Part shown: positions 6,927-15,045 of the stretch, in pieces
Layout: each line of letters begins with the position of its first letter
How positions within the stretch are numbered: the stretch's first letter is position 1
NCBI GenBank assembly: GCA_002333425.1
Contig: DDBL01000045.1
Coordinates: forward strand, 2,495-18,784
Source: Leptospiraceae bacterium UBA2033
Lineage (GTDB): Bacteria > Spirochaetota > Leptospiria > Leptospirales > Leptospiraceae
Reading direction: 5' to 3'
DNA length: 16,290 nt
The notes under the pieces: model-generated
The model's input: the letters and a program-made list of their open reading frames with translations, nothing else
What the model was told of the DNA's origin: nothing
Databases searched by the model: none
Made by a program: the position numbers and the translations under genes

Positions 6927-8057
6927 TTACACACCTAGATAATAAAATAGTACAGAAAAAATTCCATCCAGAACTGCAATGGAGATAATTCCATTTACCA
7001 CAGATTTGGTAGTTGATTCTCCAACCGAACTTGCTCCGGTGTTTGTATTTAGACCATGAAAACAACCAATCGCAGAAATAACAGATCCAAAAACTGTAGC
7101 TTTAAATAATCCCCCTATCATATCTCCATTCTTAACTGCGGATAATACTTGATTGACGAAGGTGATAAAAGGATATTGAAAAGACATCATCACAACAGCA
7201 CTCCCAATTAATCCAGCAAGATTAAAAAATAGAGTAAGCATAGGACTAACGATAATTCCAGCTATCATACGGGGAATAACTAAAAACTCCATCGGACTAA
7301 GACCCATCGTTGAAATTGCATCAATCTCTTCACTAACTTTCATAGTCCCAAGTTCAGCAGCAAACGAAGACGCAGTACGCCCGGCAATAATTACCGCAGT
7401 CATAAGAGGACCTAACTCACGAAACAAAGACATAGAAACTAGATTAGCCACAAAAATTTCTGCCCCAAATCTCTGCATCGGAATCGCAGATTGAAAAGAC
7501 ATGATTAACCCAAGCAAAAATCCAATCAAGAGGATAATCGGCAGTGCATTCACTCCTGCATGTTCTGAAAGTTTCAAAACATCTAACCATTTGATTTTAG
7601 AAGGATGACGAAAAGACAAAAACAATAAGGAAACAGACTCCCCTATAAAACTAATGATGAATTTTATTTCTTCCCAAATACGAACAGTATGAAATCCAAT
7701 TTTTTCGGGAGTATTCCAATTATCCTGAAAACTAATCAAAGACTTCTGTTCATTCTCGTGAGTAAATAAATTCAGTAAGTCTTCAAATTTTTTGTCTAGT
7801 CCTTGAATTTCCAATTCCATTTTCAAATGTTTGGCAATTCGTTTGTAGTGAAACAAAAGAGCAATGCCAACTCCTTCACAATTATGAATTCCACTGGCAT
7901 CCACTATAATTTTTTTGAATCTTTCTGAATGTAGTATACTATCCGTTTCCTCCCAAATTCTTGGAGTGGACGTAACATCGAGTATCCCCTCAATTCGAAT
8001 CAGGATATTTCCATTTTCCAGAAACGTTTTGTATTCAGCCTGATTCAGATTTAACAT
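6927..8057 (-). CDS. mlaE: MlaE-type permease with N-terminal STAS domain
   Basis: The 376-residue protein combines two parts that are separate genes (mlaB, mlaE) in E. coli. Residues ~1-110 form a STAS domain, with the strand-helix junction IIVDASGIHNCEGVGIALLFHYKR at about 49-72. The Ser/Thr phosphorylated in anti-sigma antagonists is absent here, as expected for a structural MlaB-like domain. Residues ~125-376 are the membrane permease. They carry the family hallmark ELGPLMTAVIIAGR, then AAELGTMKVSEEIDAISTMG (about 231-260), and four or more hydrophobic helices. The permease forms the inner-membrane core that passes lipid to or from the MCE ring. The ATG follows the RND pump's TAG stop by a single base. 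No good ribosome binding site is seen, so translation is probably coupled to the pump gene. Confidence 0.92.
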   Translation of the reverse strand: MLNLNQAEYKTFLENGNILIRIEGILDVTSTPRIWEETDSILHSERFKKIIVDASGIHNCEGVGIALLFHYKRIAKHLKMELEIQGLDKKFEDLLNLFTHENEQKSLISFQDNWNTPEKIGFHTVRIWEEIKFIISFIGESVSLLFLSFRHPSKIKWLDVLKLSEHAGVNALPIILLIGFLLGLIMSFQSAIPMQRFGAEIFVANLVSMSLFRELGPLMTAVIIAGRTASSFAAELGTMKVSEEIDAISTMGLSPMEFLVIPRMIAGIIVSPMLTLFFNLAGLIGSAVVMMSFQYPFITFVNQVLSAVKNGDMIGGLFKATVFGSVISAIGCFHGLNTNTGASSVGESTTKSVVNGIISIAVLDGIFSVLFYYLGV

Positions 8058-8058
8058 T

Positions 8059-11000
8059 CTAGTCTATATCTACCTGTGTATGTTTTTCTTTTTTCTTAGG
8101 ATGGGATTTCTTTTTCTCCTGAACTTCTGGAGATTCCCTTTTTGTATCTTCTGAATTAACACTTGGCTCTACTTCCAAATCAGGTAAGTCAGGATGTAAA
8201 TTTTTTAACAAATATTCCATCGCAATAGGAAGTAGTAAACGAGAAAGAAGTGTAGCTACCAAAACCCCACCAATCACTACAGTTGCTAATGGTCTTTGTA
8301 CTTCCGCTCCTGCGTTAGACGAAATAGCCATGGGTATAAACCCTATCGCAGCAATGGACTCAGTAGTCATAATAGGTCGAAGTGATAGAATAGAAGCTTT
8401 AATCACCGCTTGAGACAGTTTAATTCCTTCCTCTAATTGTTCTCGAAGAACGGAAGCATATACAACTCCATTTAACACAGCGATACCGCTAACAGCGATA
8501 AATCCCACACCTGCAGGGATACTAAATGGTAAACCCCTTAGAACAAGACTTAGTATTCCACCAGATACTGCCAAAGGAACAACCATAAAAACACCTATCG
8601 CATAACGCACACTTCCAAATGCAGCAATTAACATAGAAAAAATAATCACCATCGCAATTGGAACAACTAAGGCTAATCTGTTTTTTGCGCGAGTAAAGTT
8701 TTCAAATTGTCCACCCCACTCTACATGATATCCTTCCGGCAAACTAGAAGTAATCTTTTCTGTTTTTTCTTTTGCTTCGTTGATATAACTGACAAGGTCT
8801 CGCCCGCGAATATTTACTTCCACAAAAAGTCTTCTCTTGAGTGCCTCTCTTGTAATAGAAGCAGGACCTTCTTCAATTTTAATATTGGCAATTTGACCTA
8901 GAGGAACAGTATTTCCAAAAGAAGTCATTACAGGAATATTTTCGATAAATTCAATTTCCCTAAAATCAACATCCAATCGTACTACCAGATCAAACCGTTT
9001 TAGTCCTTCAAATACTTTACCTGCATTTCGTCCAATTCTAAGTGTTTCCACTATGTCTAACATCTCGTTAGCCGATACACCATAACGTGCCATCTTTGCT
9101 CTGTCCGCTTTAATTTCTAAAAGAGGAAGACCAAGTACTCTTTGTACACGTAAATCTCCAGTTCCCTGTATTCCTTTTAAAACATCTGCAAGACTCTCAC
9201 CGATTTTTTTTAACTGAACTAAATCGTCTCCATAAACCTTGATGACAATATCTGCCTTGGAACCGGCTAATAAGGCGTTAACCCTATTTTCGATTGGTTG
9301 GGACATACTGATATAACTAGAAGGAACACTCGATAGAATTTTTTCCTTCATGATTGTCATGAGTTCTTCTCTATCTTTGGCGGTAGTCCATTCCTTTTTG
9401 TCCTTGAGTTTAATCATCATCTCACCCTCGTCTGTTCCAACGGGCTCAGCCGCAGATTCCCCACGACCCGTTTTTGAGATGGCACTAATGACTTCGGGAA
9501 ATTCCATTAAAACTTTTTCAATTTCAGTATTCAAATCTCGTGAATGATTAATCGAAGTAGAAGGAAGTCGCTTAACATCTATGTTCAACTCACCTTCATC
9601 AATACGAGGAAGAAATTCCGCACCGAGTGTCATACCAGCTATTAGGGAAAATACAAATACTCCAATAGAAAGAATTACAACTTCCTTTCTTTTTGAAAGA
9701 CCAAAGTCCAAAAAGATTTTATATTTTTCTTCTAGCACATCCCAATAATGACTATGATGAAATTCTGGATTTTCAAAAAGATAAGAAACTCCGGCAGGAA
9801 AAGTAGTAAGCGAAAACAAAAGAGCTGCGGCTAACGCCAACGCAACTGTAATTGCCATCGGACGAAACATCCGACCTTCCACTCCTTCGAGCACCATCAG
9901 TGGTAAATAAACAAGCATAATAATGGCAACCGAAAAAGCCGCCGCCCTAGCAACACGAATGCAGCTACTCTGAATCAACTCCACAGATCGAATTCGTTTC
10001 TCGACGTCGTCTATCGTATCGGGAAACATGGACTTTTTTGCAATGAACCCAGCCATAACAGATTCCAACATTACAATCGGTCCATCCACAAGTAAACCAA
10101 AGTCAAGAGCACCAAGGCTCATCAAGTTACCTACAACACCGATTTGCCGCATGAAGATAACGGCAATTAACATAGAAATGGGAATAGCTGAAGCGACTAA
10201 CGCTCCCCCTTTTACTGTCCCAAGGGAAATAATCAAAGCAACAAATACTAAAATAGCACCTTCGGCTAGGTTTATAAAAACAGTTTTTAGAGCACGATTG
10301 ATAAATTCAGATCTATCGTAATAAGGCTCAATTTTCATTCCCTCCGGAAGATCTTTTTTTAACTCCTCAACTCTATCTTTAATCACCTGGACAACTTCTC
10401 GGGAATTTTCCCCAATGAGCATCATCACAGTCCCACCCACTACTTCTCCTTGTCCACCTTTGGTAATAAGCCCAAATCGAATAGAAGGACCAATTTTTAC
10501 TGTGGCGATATTTCCAAGAAGTAGAGGAATACCATCCTTATCCGTATGTATGGCAGTATTGGCAAGTTCCTCTAAGGATTTGAATTGACCTTCTCCTCGA
10601 ATTACAATTTGTTCATTCCCCTTCATTACATATCCACCACCCGCATTTCGATTCACTTCTTGGAGTCTATCCAGTAAATCAGAAAATGTAATATTATGAA
10701 CAGCTAGTCTTCTTGGATCAATCAAAATCTGATATTGCCTGACTTCTCCACCAATCGTATTTACATCAATCACACCGGGGAGTGATTTAATTTTTCTGGA
10801 GAGTTCCCAGTCCATGTAAGTTCTCAGTTCCATCGGACTATGTCGATCAGAAGTTAGCACAAACTCATAAATATCCCCAAGACCTGTGGCTACTGGTGAT
10901 AAACCGGGAGTTCCATAACCCGGGGGAATTTCATTTTCAACATCCTTTAATCTTTCATTGATTAATTGTCTTGCGAACCAAATATTCACATGGTCTTTAA

Positions 11001-11289
11001 ATACAATCGTAACACTACTCACACCAGTTCTAGAAATGGAACGAATCTCTTCTACGTTTGGAAGACCAGTCATCGCAATTTCTACAGGATATGTGATAAA
11101 CTGTTCTACTTCAATGGGAGACAGCCCGGGTGAGGGGGTAACAACGGATACCTGCACGTTCGTAACATCAGGAACTGCATCTACCGAAAGATGAATTGCG
11201 TTATAGAGTCCTATGAGAGATATAATAGCAGTAACTACAATAACAGCAAAACGTTTACGAATAGAAAAAGCAATGAGGGATTCAATCAT
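8059..11289 (-). CDS. Heavy-metal-type RND efflux pump, inner-membrane component (CzcA/CusA family)
   Basis: The 1076-residue length is typical of the HME branch of RND pumps. The N terminus (first helix, then VDAVPDVTNVQVSV) is characteristic of CzcA/CusA proteins. The proton-relay helix carries DFGLLVDGPIVMLE with Asp396, Asp402 and Glu409, the same spacing as the acidic triad described for CzcA. Twelve membrane helices are expected, in two groups around residues 335-540 and 865-1030. The two large periplasmic porter regions are present (about 35-335 and 560-865). The pump should use proton-motive force to expel metal ions such as Co, Zn, Cd or Cu/Ag. The actual substrate cannot be read from the sequence. 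The C-terminal ~45 residues form a charged Lys/Glu-rich tail with several His. The ATG overlaps the adaptor gene's TGA (ATGA), and mlaE follows one base after the stop. Confidence 0.92.
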   Translation of the reverse strand: MIESLIAFSIRKRFAVIVVTAIISLIGLYNAIHLSVDAVPDVTNVQVSVVTPSPGLSPIEVEQFITYPVEIAMTGLPNVEEIRSISRTGVSSVTIVFKDHVNIWFARQLINERLKDVENEIPPGYGTPGLSPVATGLGDIYEFVLTSDRHSPMELRTYMDWELSRKIKSLPGVIDVNTIGGEVRQYQILIDPRRLAVHNITFSDLLDRLQEVNRNAGGGYVMKGNEQIVIRGEGQFKSLEELANTAIHTDKDGIPLLLGNIATVKIGPSIRFGLITKGGQGEVVGGTVMMLIGENSREVVQVIKDRVEELKKDLPEGMKIEPYYDRSEFINRALKTVFINLAEGAILVFVALIISLGTVKGGALVASAIPISMLIAVIFMRQIGVVGNLMSLGALDFGLLVDGPIVMLESVMAGFIAKKSMFPDTIDDVEKRIRSVELIQSSCIRVARAAAFSVAIIMLVYLPLMVLEGVEGRMFRPMAITVALALAAALLFSLTTFPAGVSYLFENPEFHHSHYWDVLEEKYKIFLDFGLSKRKEVVILSIGVFVFSLIAGMTLGAEFLPRIDEGELNIDVKRLPSTSINHSRDLNTEIEKVLMEFPEVISAISKTGRGESAAEPVGTDEGEMMIKLKDKKEWTTAKDREELMTIMKEKILSSVPSSYISMSQPIENRVNALLAGSKADIVIKVYGDDLVQLKKIGESLADVLKGIQGTGDLRVQRVLGLPLLEIKADRAKMARYGVSANEMLDIVETLRIGRNAGKVFEGLKRFDLVVRLDVDFREIEFIENIPVMTSFGNTVPLGQIANIKIEEGPASITREALKRRLFVEVNIRGRDLVSYINEAKEKTEKITSSLPEGYHVEWGGQFENFTRAKNRLALVVPIAMVIIFSMLIAAFGSVRYAIGVFMVVPLAVSGGILSLVLRGLPFSIPAGVGFIAVSGIAVLNGVVYASVLREQLEEGIKLSQAVIKASILSLRPIMTTESIAAIGFIPMAISSNAGAEVQRPLATVVIGGVLVATLLSRLLLPIAMEYLLKNLHPDLPDLEVEPSVNSEDTKRESPEVQEKKKSHPKKKEKHTQVDID

Positions 11290-12485
11290 TTTAAATACTC
11301 ACTCTTTAAGACAAATGAACCTTCGCTAACCACATTTCTTTCTTGTGGAATACCAGATTTAATTTCAATATCATCATCTATTGCTTCGCCTGTGACAACT
11401 TCCTTTGCTTCAAATGAACCATCTGGATTGGCAAGAAACACAATCGACTTACCTTCAATTTTGTGAACTGCCTCTGCGGGGACAACCATGATTTTGCGCG
11501 ATTTACTTTCAGAGATGAGTCCCTGTACTTTGGCACTGATGGTCTGTCCTGGTTTTAACTTTGACTCTGCGTTGTTTACTTCTAAACGAATTTCTGCGGT
11601 GTGTTTAACTTGGTCGATTACTTCACTTACATGGGCAACATAAGCCTTGACAGTTTCTGGTTTATCGCCCAATGTATAAACAGAAGATTCTGCTCCTATT
11701 TTTACTGAGTATAAATCTTTTTCGTATACATCGAGCAAAATCCAGAGTTTGCGCAAATCTGCCACCACAAAAAGATTTTCTTCGTGGTTGACTGATTGTC
11801 CGTTAATAGCTTTTCTGTCCGTAACAGTTCCACTGATAGGACTGCGGATAATTAGATTTTGCTGCTTTTGGCTTCCAGATTCCAATCCTTGGATTTCGGA
11901 CTTTGTTAAACCAAATATCTCTAATGTATTATAACTAGTTTCCATTTCAGTTTTAACAGTTTTGTATTCCATATTGGCAATCTCAAATTCTCTAGCAGAG
12001 ATGATTTTTTTTTCAAAAAGTTCATTGGCACGTTGGGCTTGTATTTTCAACGCCTCTAAACGAACTTTGGACTTTAGATAACTAGATTGTGCATTACTAA
12101 GTTCAACGGAAGAAATCGTAGCAAGAGGACTTCCTGCTCTTACATGATCCCCTTCTTTGACGTAAACAGCCGTTATCCGCCCTGTCACTCTTGATCCAAC
12201 ATTTGCTAAATTCTCTAGGTCATAAGAAACTTTCCCAGGAAGGACAATTTCTTCGTAAAAACCTCTCTCTCGAAGTTTTACATACGAAAGTGGATGTGAT
12301 TTTAAAATTTCTTCGGGAATAAAAATTCGTTTGTCCTTTGATTCTGCTTGTGCTTCTTGTTTTGGGGCTTTTGAAGTTACTTTCTGGTAAATCATAAATA
12401 TCCCCACTACTAACACTAAAAATGCCAAATACCAATACTTGTTAATATTTTTCCCGAATTCGATTAATTTTTCTCGTTTACTCAT
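11286..12485 (-). CDS. RND efflux periplasmic adaptor / membrane fusion protein (CzcB type)
   Basis: The 399-residue protein has an N-terminal membrane anchor (about 17-34, YWYLAFLVLVVGIFMIY). A lipoyl-like half-motif follows, GRITAVYVKEGDHVRAGSPL at about residue 103, and then a helical hairpin (about 125-205, LSNAQSSYLKSKVRLEAL onward). The second lipoyl half is IRSPISGTVTDRKAINGQSV. Beta-barrel and membrane-proximal domains end in GIPQERNVVSEGSFVLK. This order is standard for RND adaptors, which link the inner-membrane pump to the outer-membrane channel. No His-rich N-terminal metal-binding segment like that of CzcB of Cupriavidus was seen. GGGG lies seven bases before the ATG, which itself sits inside the last codons of the outer-membrane channel gene (8-nt overlap). 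The stop codon overlaps the pump's start. Confidence 0.92.
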   Translation of the reverse strand: MSKREKLIEFGKNINKYWYLAFLVLVVGIFMIYQKVTSKAPKQEAQAESKDKRIFIPEEILKSHPLSYVKLRERGFYEEIVLPGKVSYDLENLANVGSRVTGRITAVYVKEGDHVRAGSPLATISSVELSNAQSSYLKSKVRLEALKIQAQRANELFEKKIISAREFEIANMEYKTVKTEMETSYNTLEIFGLTKSEIQGLESGSQKQQNLIIRSPISGTVTDRKAINGQSVNHEENLFVVADLRKLWILLDVYEKDLYSVKIGAESSVYTLGDKPETVKAYVAHVSEVIDQVKHTAEIRLEVNNAESKLKPGQTISAKVQGLISESKSRKIMVVPAEAVHKIEGKSIVFLANPDGSFEAKEVVTGEAIDDDIEIKSGIPQERNVVSEGSFVLKSEYLK

Positions 12486-13923
12486 TTACATTCCCCAGTT
12501 TGCCGATCGCAGCTCTAAAGTTCTCAATTGAATTATAGTATAGATACAATTGTTCAAAATAACCCTTTAGCACGGTAAGATAGTTTTTTTCTGCTTCTAA
12601 AAATGTGACAAGATTAGACGCTCCACGAATATAGGCAAGGCGGTATTTCTCTTGTACATCTTTGTTCTTCTCTAATAATTTAATCTCGCGGTAATTTAAG
12701 AGTAACTCCTCCCTGGAGTTTACTTCTCGTAATGCGGCACGAATTTCTGCGTAAATTTGTTTACGTTTGGATTCTACTTCTAACTGACTTTTTTTATAAT
12801 TTTCTTCTGCTTTCAGAATTTCACCTTGGTTACGGTCAAATATCTTCAAAGGAACACTAGCAAAAATTCCCGCATACTGCTCATTACCCTTTAATCGAAC
12901 TTCACCACCAAAATTCACATAGGGAGTGTAACCCTCTTTCTTTTTGAGATCGATTGCAAGTTTATTTTGTACTGCTCTAGATTTGAGCGCTTGTAAATCG
13001 GGTCGGTCTTCAATATTGAAGTTACTCAGGTTTAGCCCCAACTCTTCCGTGGTAAAGTATTTTAAATTTCCTTTGAAATGCAAAATATGATTACTAGGTG
13101 CAATCCCAATTAAAAATCGTAATTCTTTTGCTATTTGAGCACGAAGAATATCTGCATCTTTGTAGTCTTTTTCGATTCGAATTCTTTCTAACTGCAAGCG
13201 GTCATATTCCAGCACCGCAATATCACCTTTATCCGCACGAAATTTATTTAACTCCAGAAGGTCATTGTAGTTTTCGTAAAACTCTTTTTGAAAATCAATT
13301 AGCTCGGTAATATAAAGATGAAGCCAATAATTTTGTCTGAGTCTCAGTCTAAATAACCTATCAAAATCAGCAAATTGTGCAATCTGAGCTTGAAATCCTT
13401 GGCTTGCTACTTTTATCTTTTGATTACGAATAATCCCAAAATCTGTTTCCCAAGAAACAGAAGGGGCTATTTCTTGTAATCCCCCAGCTCCACCAGGAAC
13501 CTGCTGCTGAAAAACTTGAAACCCACCCCCACTAGTTCCTGCAGTCGGTCCATAATTTGTTCCAGTTTCTCGGATATTCATTGGAATAAATTGCTGTTGG
13601 TAGGCAACAACTGGATTTCGATAAAGGGCAGCAGTAATCAAATCCCCACGAGCCATTCCGATATTCTGCTTTTCTGCGAGATAAAGTGGATTATTCGCAG
13701 TTGCATAAGCTTCGATTTCTTCGAGGCTCCATGTTTGGATTTTTTTTTCTATATCCCCATAATCTTCCACGGAATACAAATCCTTTGGAACGGGAATTTC
13801 TTTCTTTGTAGTATCTGCTGATTCCTTTTTTCCCACAGTTGATTTAGTATTTGGAACTGACTTAACCGACTGTGAAAACAAAGGAATAAAAACTAGAAAG
13901 AATAGAAGGAAGAAAAAATTCAT
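12478..13923 (-). CDS. Outer-membrane efflux protein (CzcC/TolC family)
   Basis: I place the start at 13923, giving 481 residues with an immediate signal peptide (MNFFFLLFFLVFIPLFSQS). An open frame extends upstream to an ATG at 13995, but that would bury the signal 24 residues inside the protein and overlap the pyrophosphatase gene by 71 bases. The mature protein has an OEP layout. WSLEEIEAYATANNP at about 65-80 begins the first repeat. A Gly/Gln-rich loop, the first coiled-coil hairpin (FEYENYNDLLELNKFRADKG-type region) and a second repeat (RPDLQALKSRAVQNKLAIDL onward, ending ENFRAAIGKLG) follow. Trimers should form the outer-membrane channel of the RND system. The ATG follows the pyrophosphatase TAG by a single base and lacks a clear ribosome binding site, so it is probably coupled to that gene. 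Confidence 0.9.
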   Translation of the reverse strand: MNFFFLLFFLVFIPLFSQSVKSVPNTKSTVGKKESADTTKKEIPVPKDLYSVEDYGDIEKKIQTWSLEEIEAYATANNPLYLAEKQNIGMARGDLITAALYRNPVVAYQQQFIPMNIRETGTNYGPTAGTSGGGFQVFQQQVPGGAGGLQEIAPSVSWETDFGIIRNQKIKVASQGFQAQIAQFADFDRLFRLRLRQNYWLHLYITELIDFQKEFYENYNDLLELNKFRADKGDIAVLEYDRLQLERIRIEKDYKDADILRAQIAKELRFLIGIAPSNHILHFKGNLKYFTTEELGLNLSNFNIEDRPDLQALKSRAVQNKLAIDLKKKEGYTPYVNFGGEVRLKGNEQYAGIFASVPLKIFDRNQGEILKAEENYKKSQLEVESKRKQIYAEIRAALREVNSREELLLNYREIKLLEKNKDVQEKYRLAYIRGASNLVTFLEAEKNYLTVLKGYFEQLYLYYNSIENFRAAIGKLGNVNE

Positions 13924-13924
13924 T

Positions 13925-14551
13925 CTATTTTGAAAATTTATCTTTGTAGTCCTGAAGAGATGTTTGAATAATTTGTTTTGCTTCTTGTGCACCATAAACT
14001 CCTGTAATTTCGACTAAAGGGGGATCACTTTGATCTGGCATAACCTTGTAAGTCAAAAAGTAATGTTTTAATTTATTAATCAAGTCTGCGGGGCAATGAT
14101 GAATATCCTGCATATGACCAAAAATCGAATCCCCTTTGAGGATTGCTATGATTTTGTCGTCTGCTTCATTTTTATCAATCATCCGCATGCCGCCTATTGG
14201 CACAACACTCATCAAAATATTTCCATGTGTGATTGCACTAGAGGTTAACACGCATATGTCTAAAGGATCTCCATCACCTTCAATATCTTTTTTGCCAGTT
14301 TTATCCATACAAAACTTAGCAACTTTTTCGCCGCAAAAGGTTTGTGGAATAAATCCATACAAGGAAGGACAGTGATTGGAATATTTCTGTGGTCTATCCA
14401 GGCGAATGTAACCTGATTTTTTATCCACTTCATATTTAACTGTATCAGTAGGTAACATTTCAATGAATGCATCTACTTCATCTGGAATTTTAGCGCCGGG
14501 AGAAATTCCGTGCCAAGGGTGTAAAACGTAATCGGATTTTATCTTACTCAT
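13925..14551 (-). CDS. ppa: Inorganic pyrophosphatase, family I
   Basis: The 208-residue cytoplasmic enzyme hydrolyses pyrophosphate to two phosphates and so pulls nucleotide and other biosynthetic reactions forward. Family I motifs are visible: KYEVDKKSGYIRLDR (39-53) with substrate-contacting Lys, Glu and Arg, the YGFIPQTF strand (65-72), and the metal-binding signature GDGDPLDICVL (92-102) with Asp93, Asp95 and Asp98. A later DDKIIAI segment supplies further acidic ligands. It is slightly longer than the ~175-residue E. coli enzyme. No Shine-Dalgarno is seen before the ATG. It is the first gene of the apparent minus-strand operon, and the outer-membrane efflux gene begins one base after its stop. 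Any promoter should lie in the AT-rich stretch 14552-14690. I saw no box pair there good enough to call. Confidence 0.95.
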   Translation of the reverse strand: MSKIKSDYVLHPWHGISPGAKIPDEVDAFIEMLPTDTVKYEVDKKSGYIRLDRPQKYSNHCPSLYGFIPQTFCGEKVAKFCMDKTGKKDIEGDGDPLDICVLTSSAITHGNILMSVVPIGGMRMIDKNEADDKIIAILKGDSIFGHMQDIHHCPADLINKLKHYFLTYKVMPDQSDPPLVEITGVYGAQEAKQIIQTSLQDYKDKFSK

Positions 14552-14692
14552 AATCGCAAACTAAAACTTTGGACATATTTGTAAATTGAATTTCTCTAAA
14601 TTTTATATGTATTACGGGTATCACTCATGAGATTCAATAGTAGTAACAAAGTTCATAGGTAAAAACGACTATAAAACAAAAAAGGTAACGGT

Positions 14693-14900
14693 TTGCCACA
14701 GAGGCACGGAGACACAGAGAATAATGGGATTGCGCTATTTTTATTACTATTCGTCGAATTAAAGAGAGCCAATGAAATTATTTGGATTCAATTTCTATAT
14801 TGTATTACAATAATAACTAATACTATATTACTTAAATAGACAGCATTTTATGAAATAGACTCTCTTTGATTCTCTCCGTGCCTTTGTGCCTCTGTGGCAA
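14693..14900. repeat. Palindromic interspersed repeat (MITE-like), copy 1
   Basis: The element starts TTGCCACAGAGGCAC and ends with its exact inverted complement GTGCCTCTGTGGCAA, giving a 15-bp perfect terminal inverted repeat. Similarity continues inward (CGGAGA.. and TCTCCG) and may reach out to GGTAA/TTACC at 14684 and 14911. A second inner pair, AAAGAGAG (14761-14768) and CTCTCTTT near 14860-14867, also matches. The interior is AT-rich and non-coding, with a small palindrome TATTGTATTACAATA at 14798-14812. Repeats built on CACAGAG/GAGGCAC units are familiar from many bacterial intergenic regions. The mechanism that spreads them is not evident from this sequence. Confidence 0.85.
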
Positions 14901-15036
14901 TAACTTTTACCAAAAAAGTGCGATTACTCTGTATGCGATTTGCCACATTAAAATAAACGAATTTAACACCTACTAGAGAGATTAATTACGATATTCTAAA
15001 ATCCCAAGTCTATAAAAATGGAAAAAAAGATACTTT

Positions 15037-15041
15037 GGAGG
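15037..15041 (+). promoter_or_regulatory. Strong ribosome binding site of the outer-membrane protein gene
   Basis: GGAGG lies four bases before the ATG at 15046. It is the best Shine-Dalgarno match in the window and fixes the start immediately before the signal peptide. It suggests efficient translation, as expected for an abundant outer-membrane protein. Confidence 0.8.
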
Positions 15042-15045
15042 AAAA

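Larger units (their letters stand above)
14552..15045. other. Intergenic region (494 bp) between divergent ppa and omp genes
   Basis: The ppa and outer-membrane protein genes point away from each other, so promoters for both should lie here. The ppa-proximal 140 bp is AT-rich. On the minus strand it contains TTGAAT and, 17 bases on, TAATAC, which is only a weak sigma-70-like pair. A palindromic repeat element fills 14693-14900. The last ~145 bp leads to the outer-membrane protein gene. It includes a second short TTTGCCACA at about 14939-14947, identical to the repeat's end, and ends with a strong ribosome binding site. No RNA gene was recognised. Confidence 0.55.

Noticed and set aside
10028..10321. 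Plus-strand open frames opposite the RND pump and other minus-strand genes
   Set aside because: They are mirror-frame shadows of strongly conserved genes and lack ribosome binding sites and recognisable domains.
13924..13995. Upstream extension of the outer-membrane efflux gene to the ATG at 13995
   Set aside because: It would overlap ppa by 71 bases and place a clear signal peptide 24 residues inside the protein.
14935..14950. Third copy of the palindromic repeat, suggested by TTTGCCACA
   Set aside because: Only nine bases match and the flanking sequence differs, so chance or a tiny remnant is as likely.
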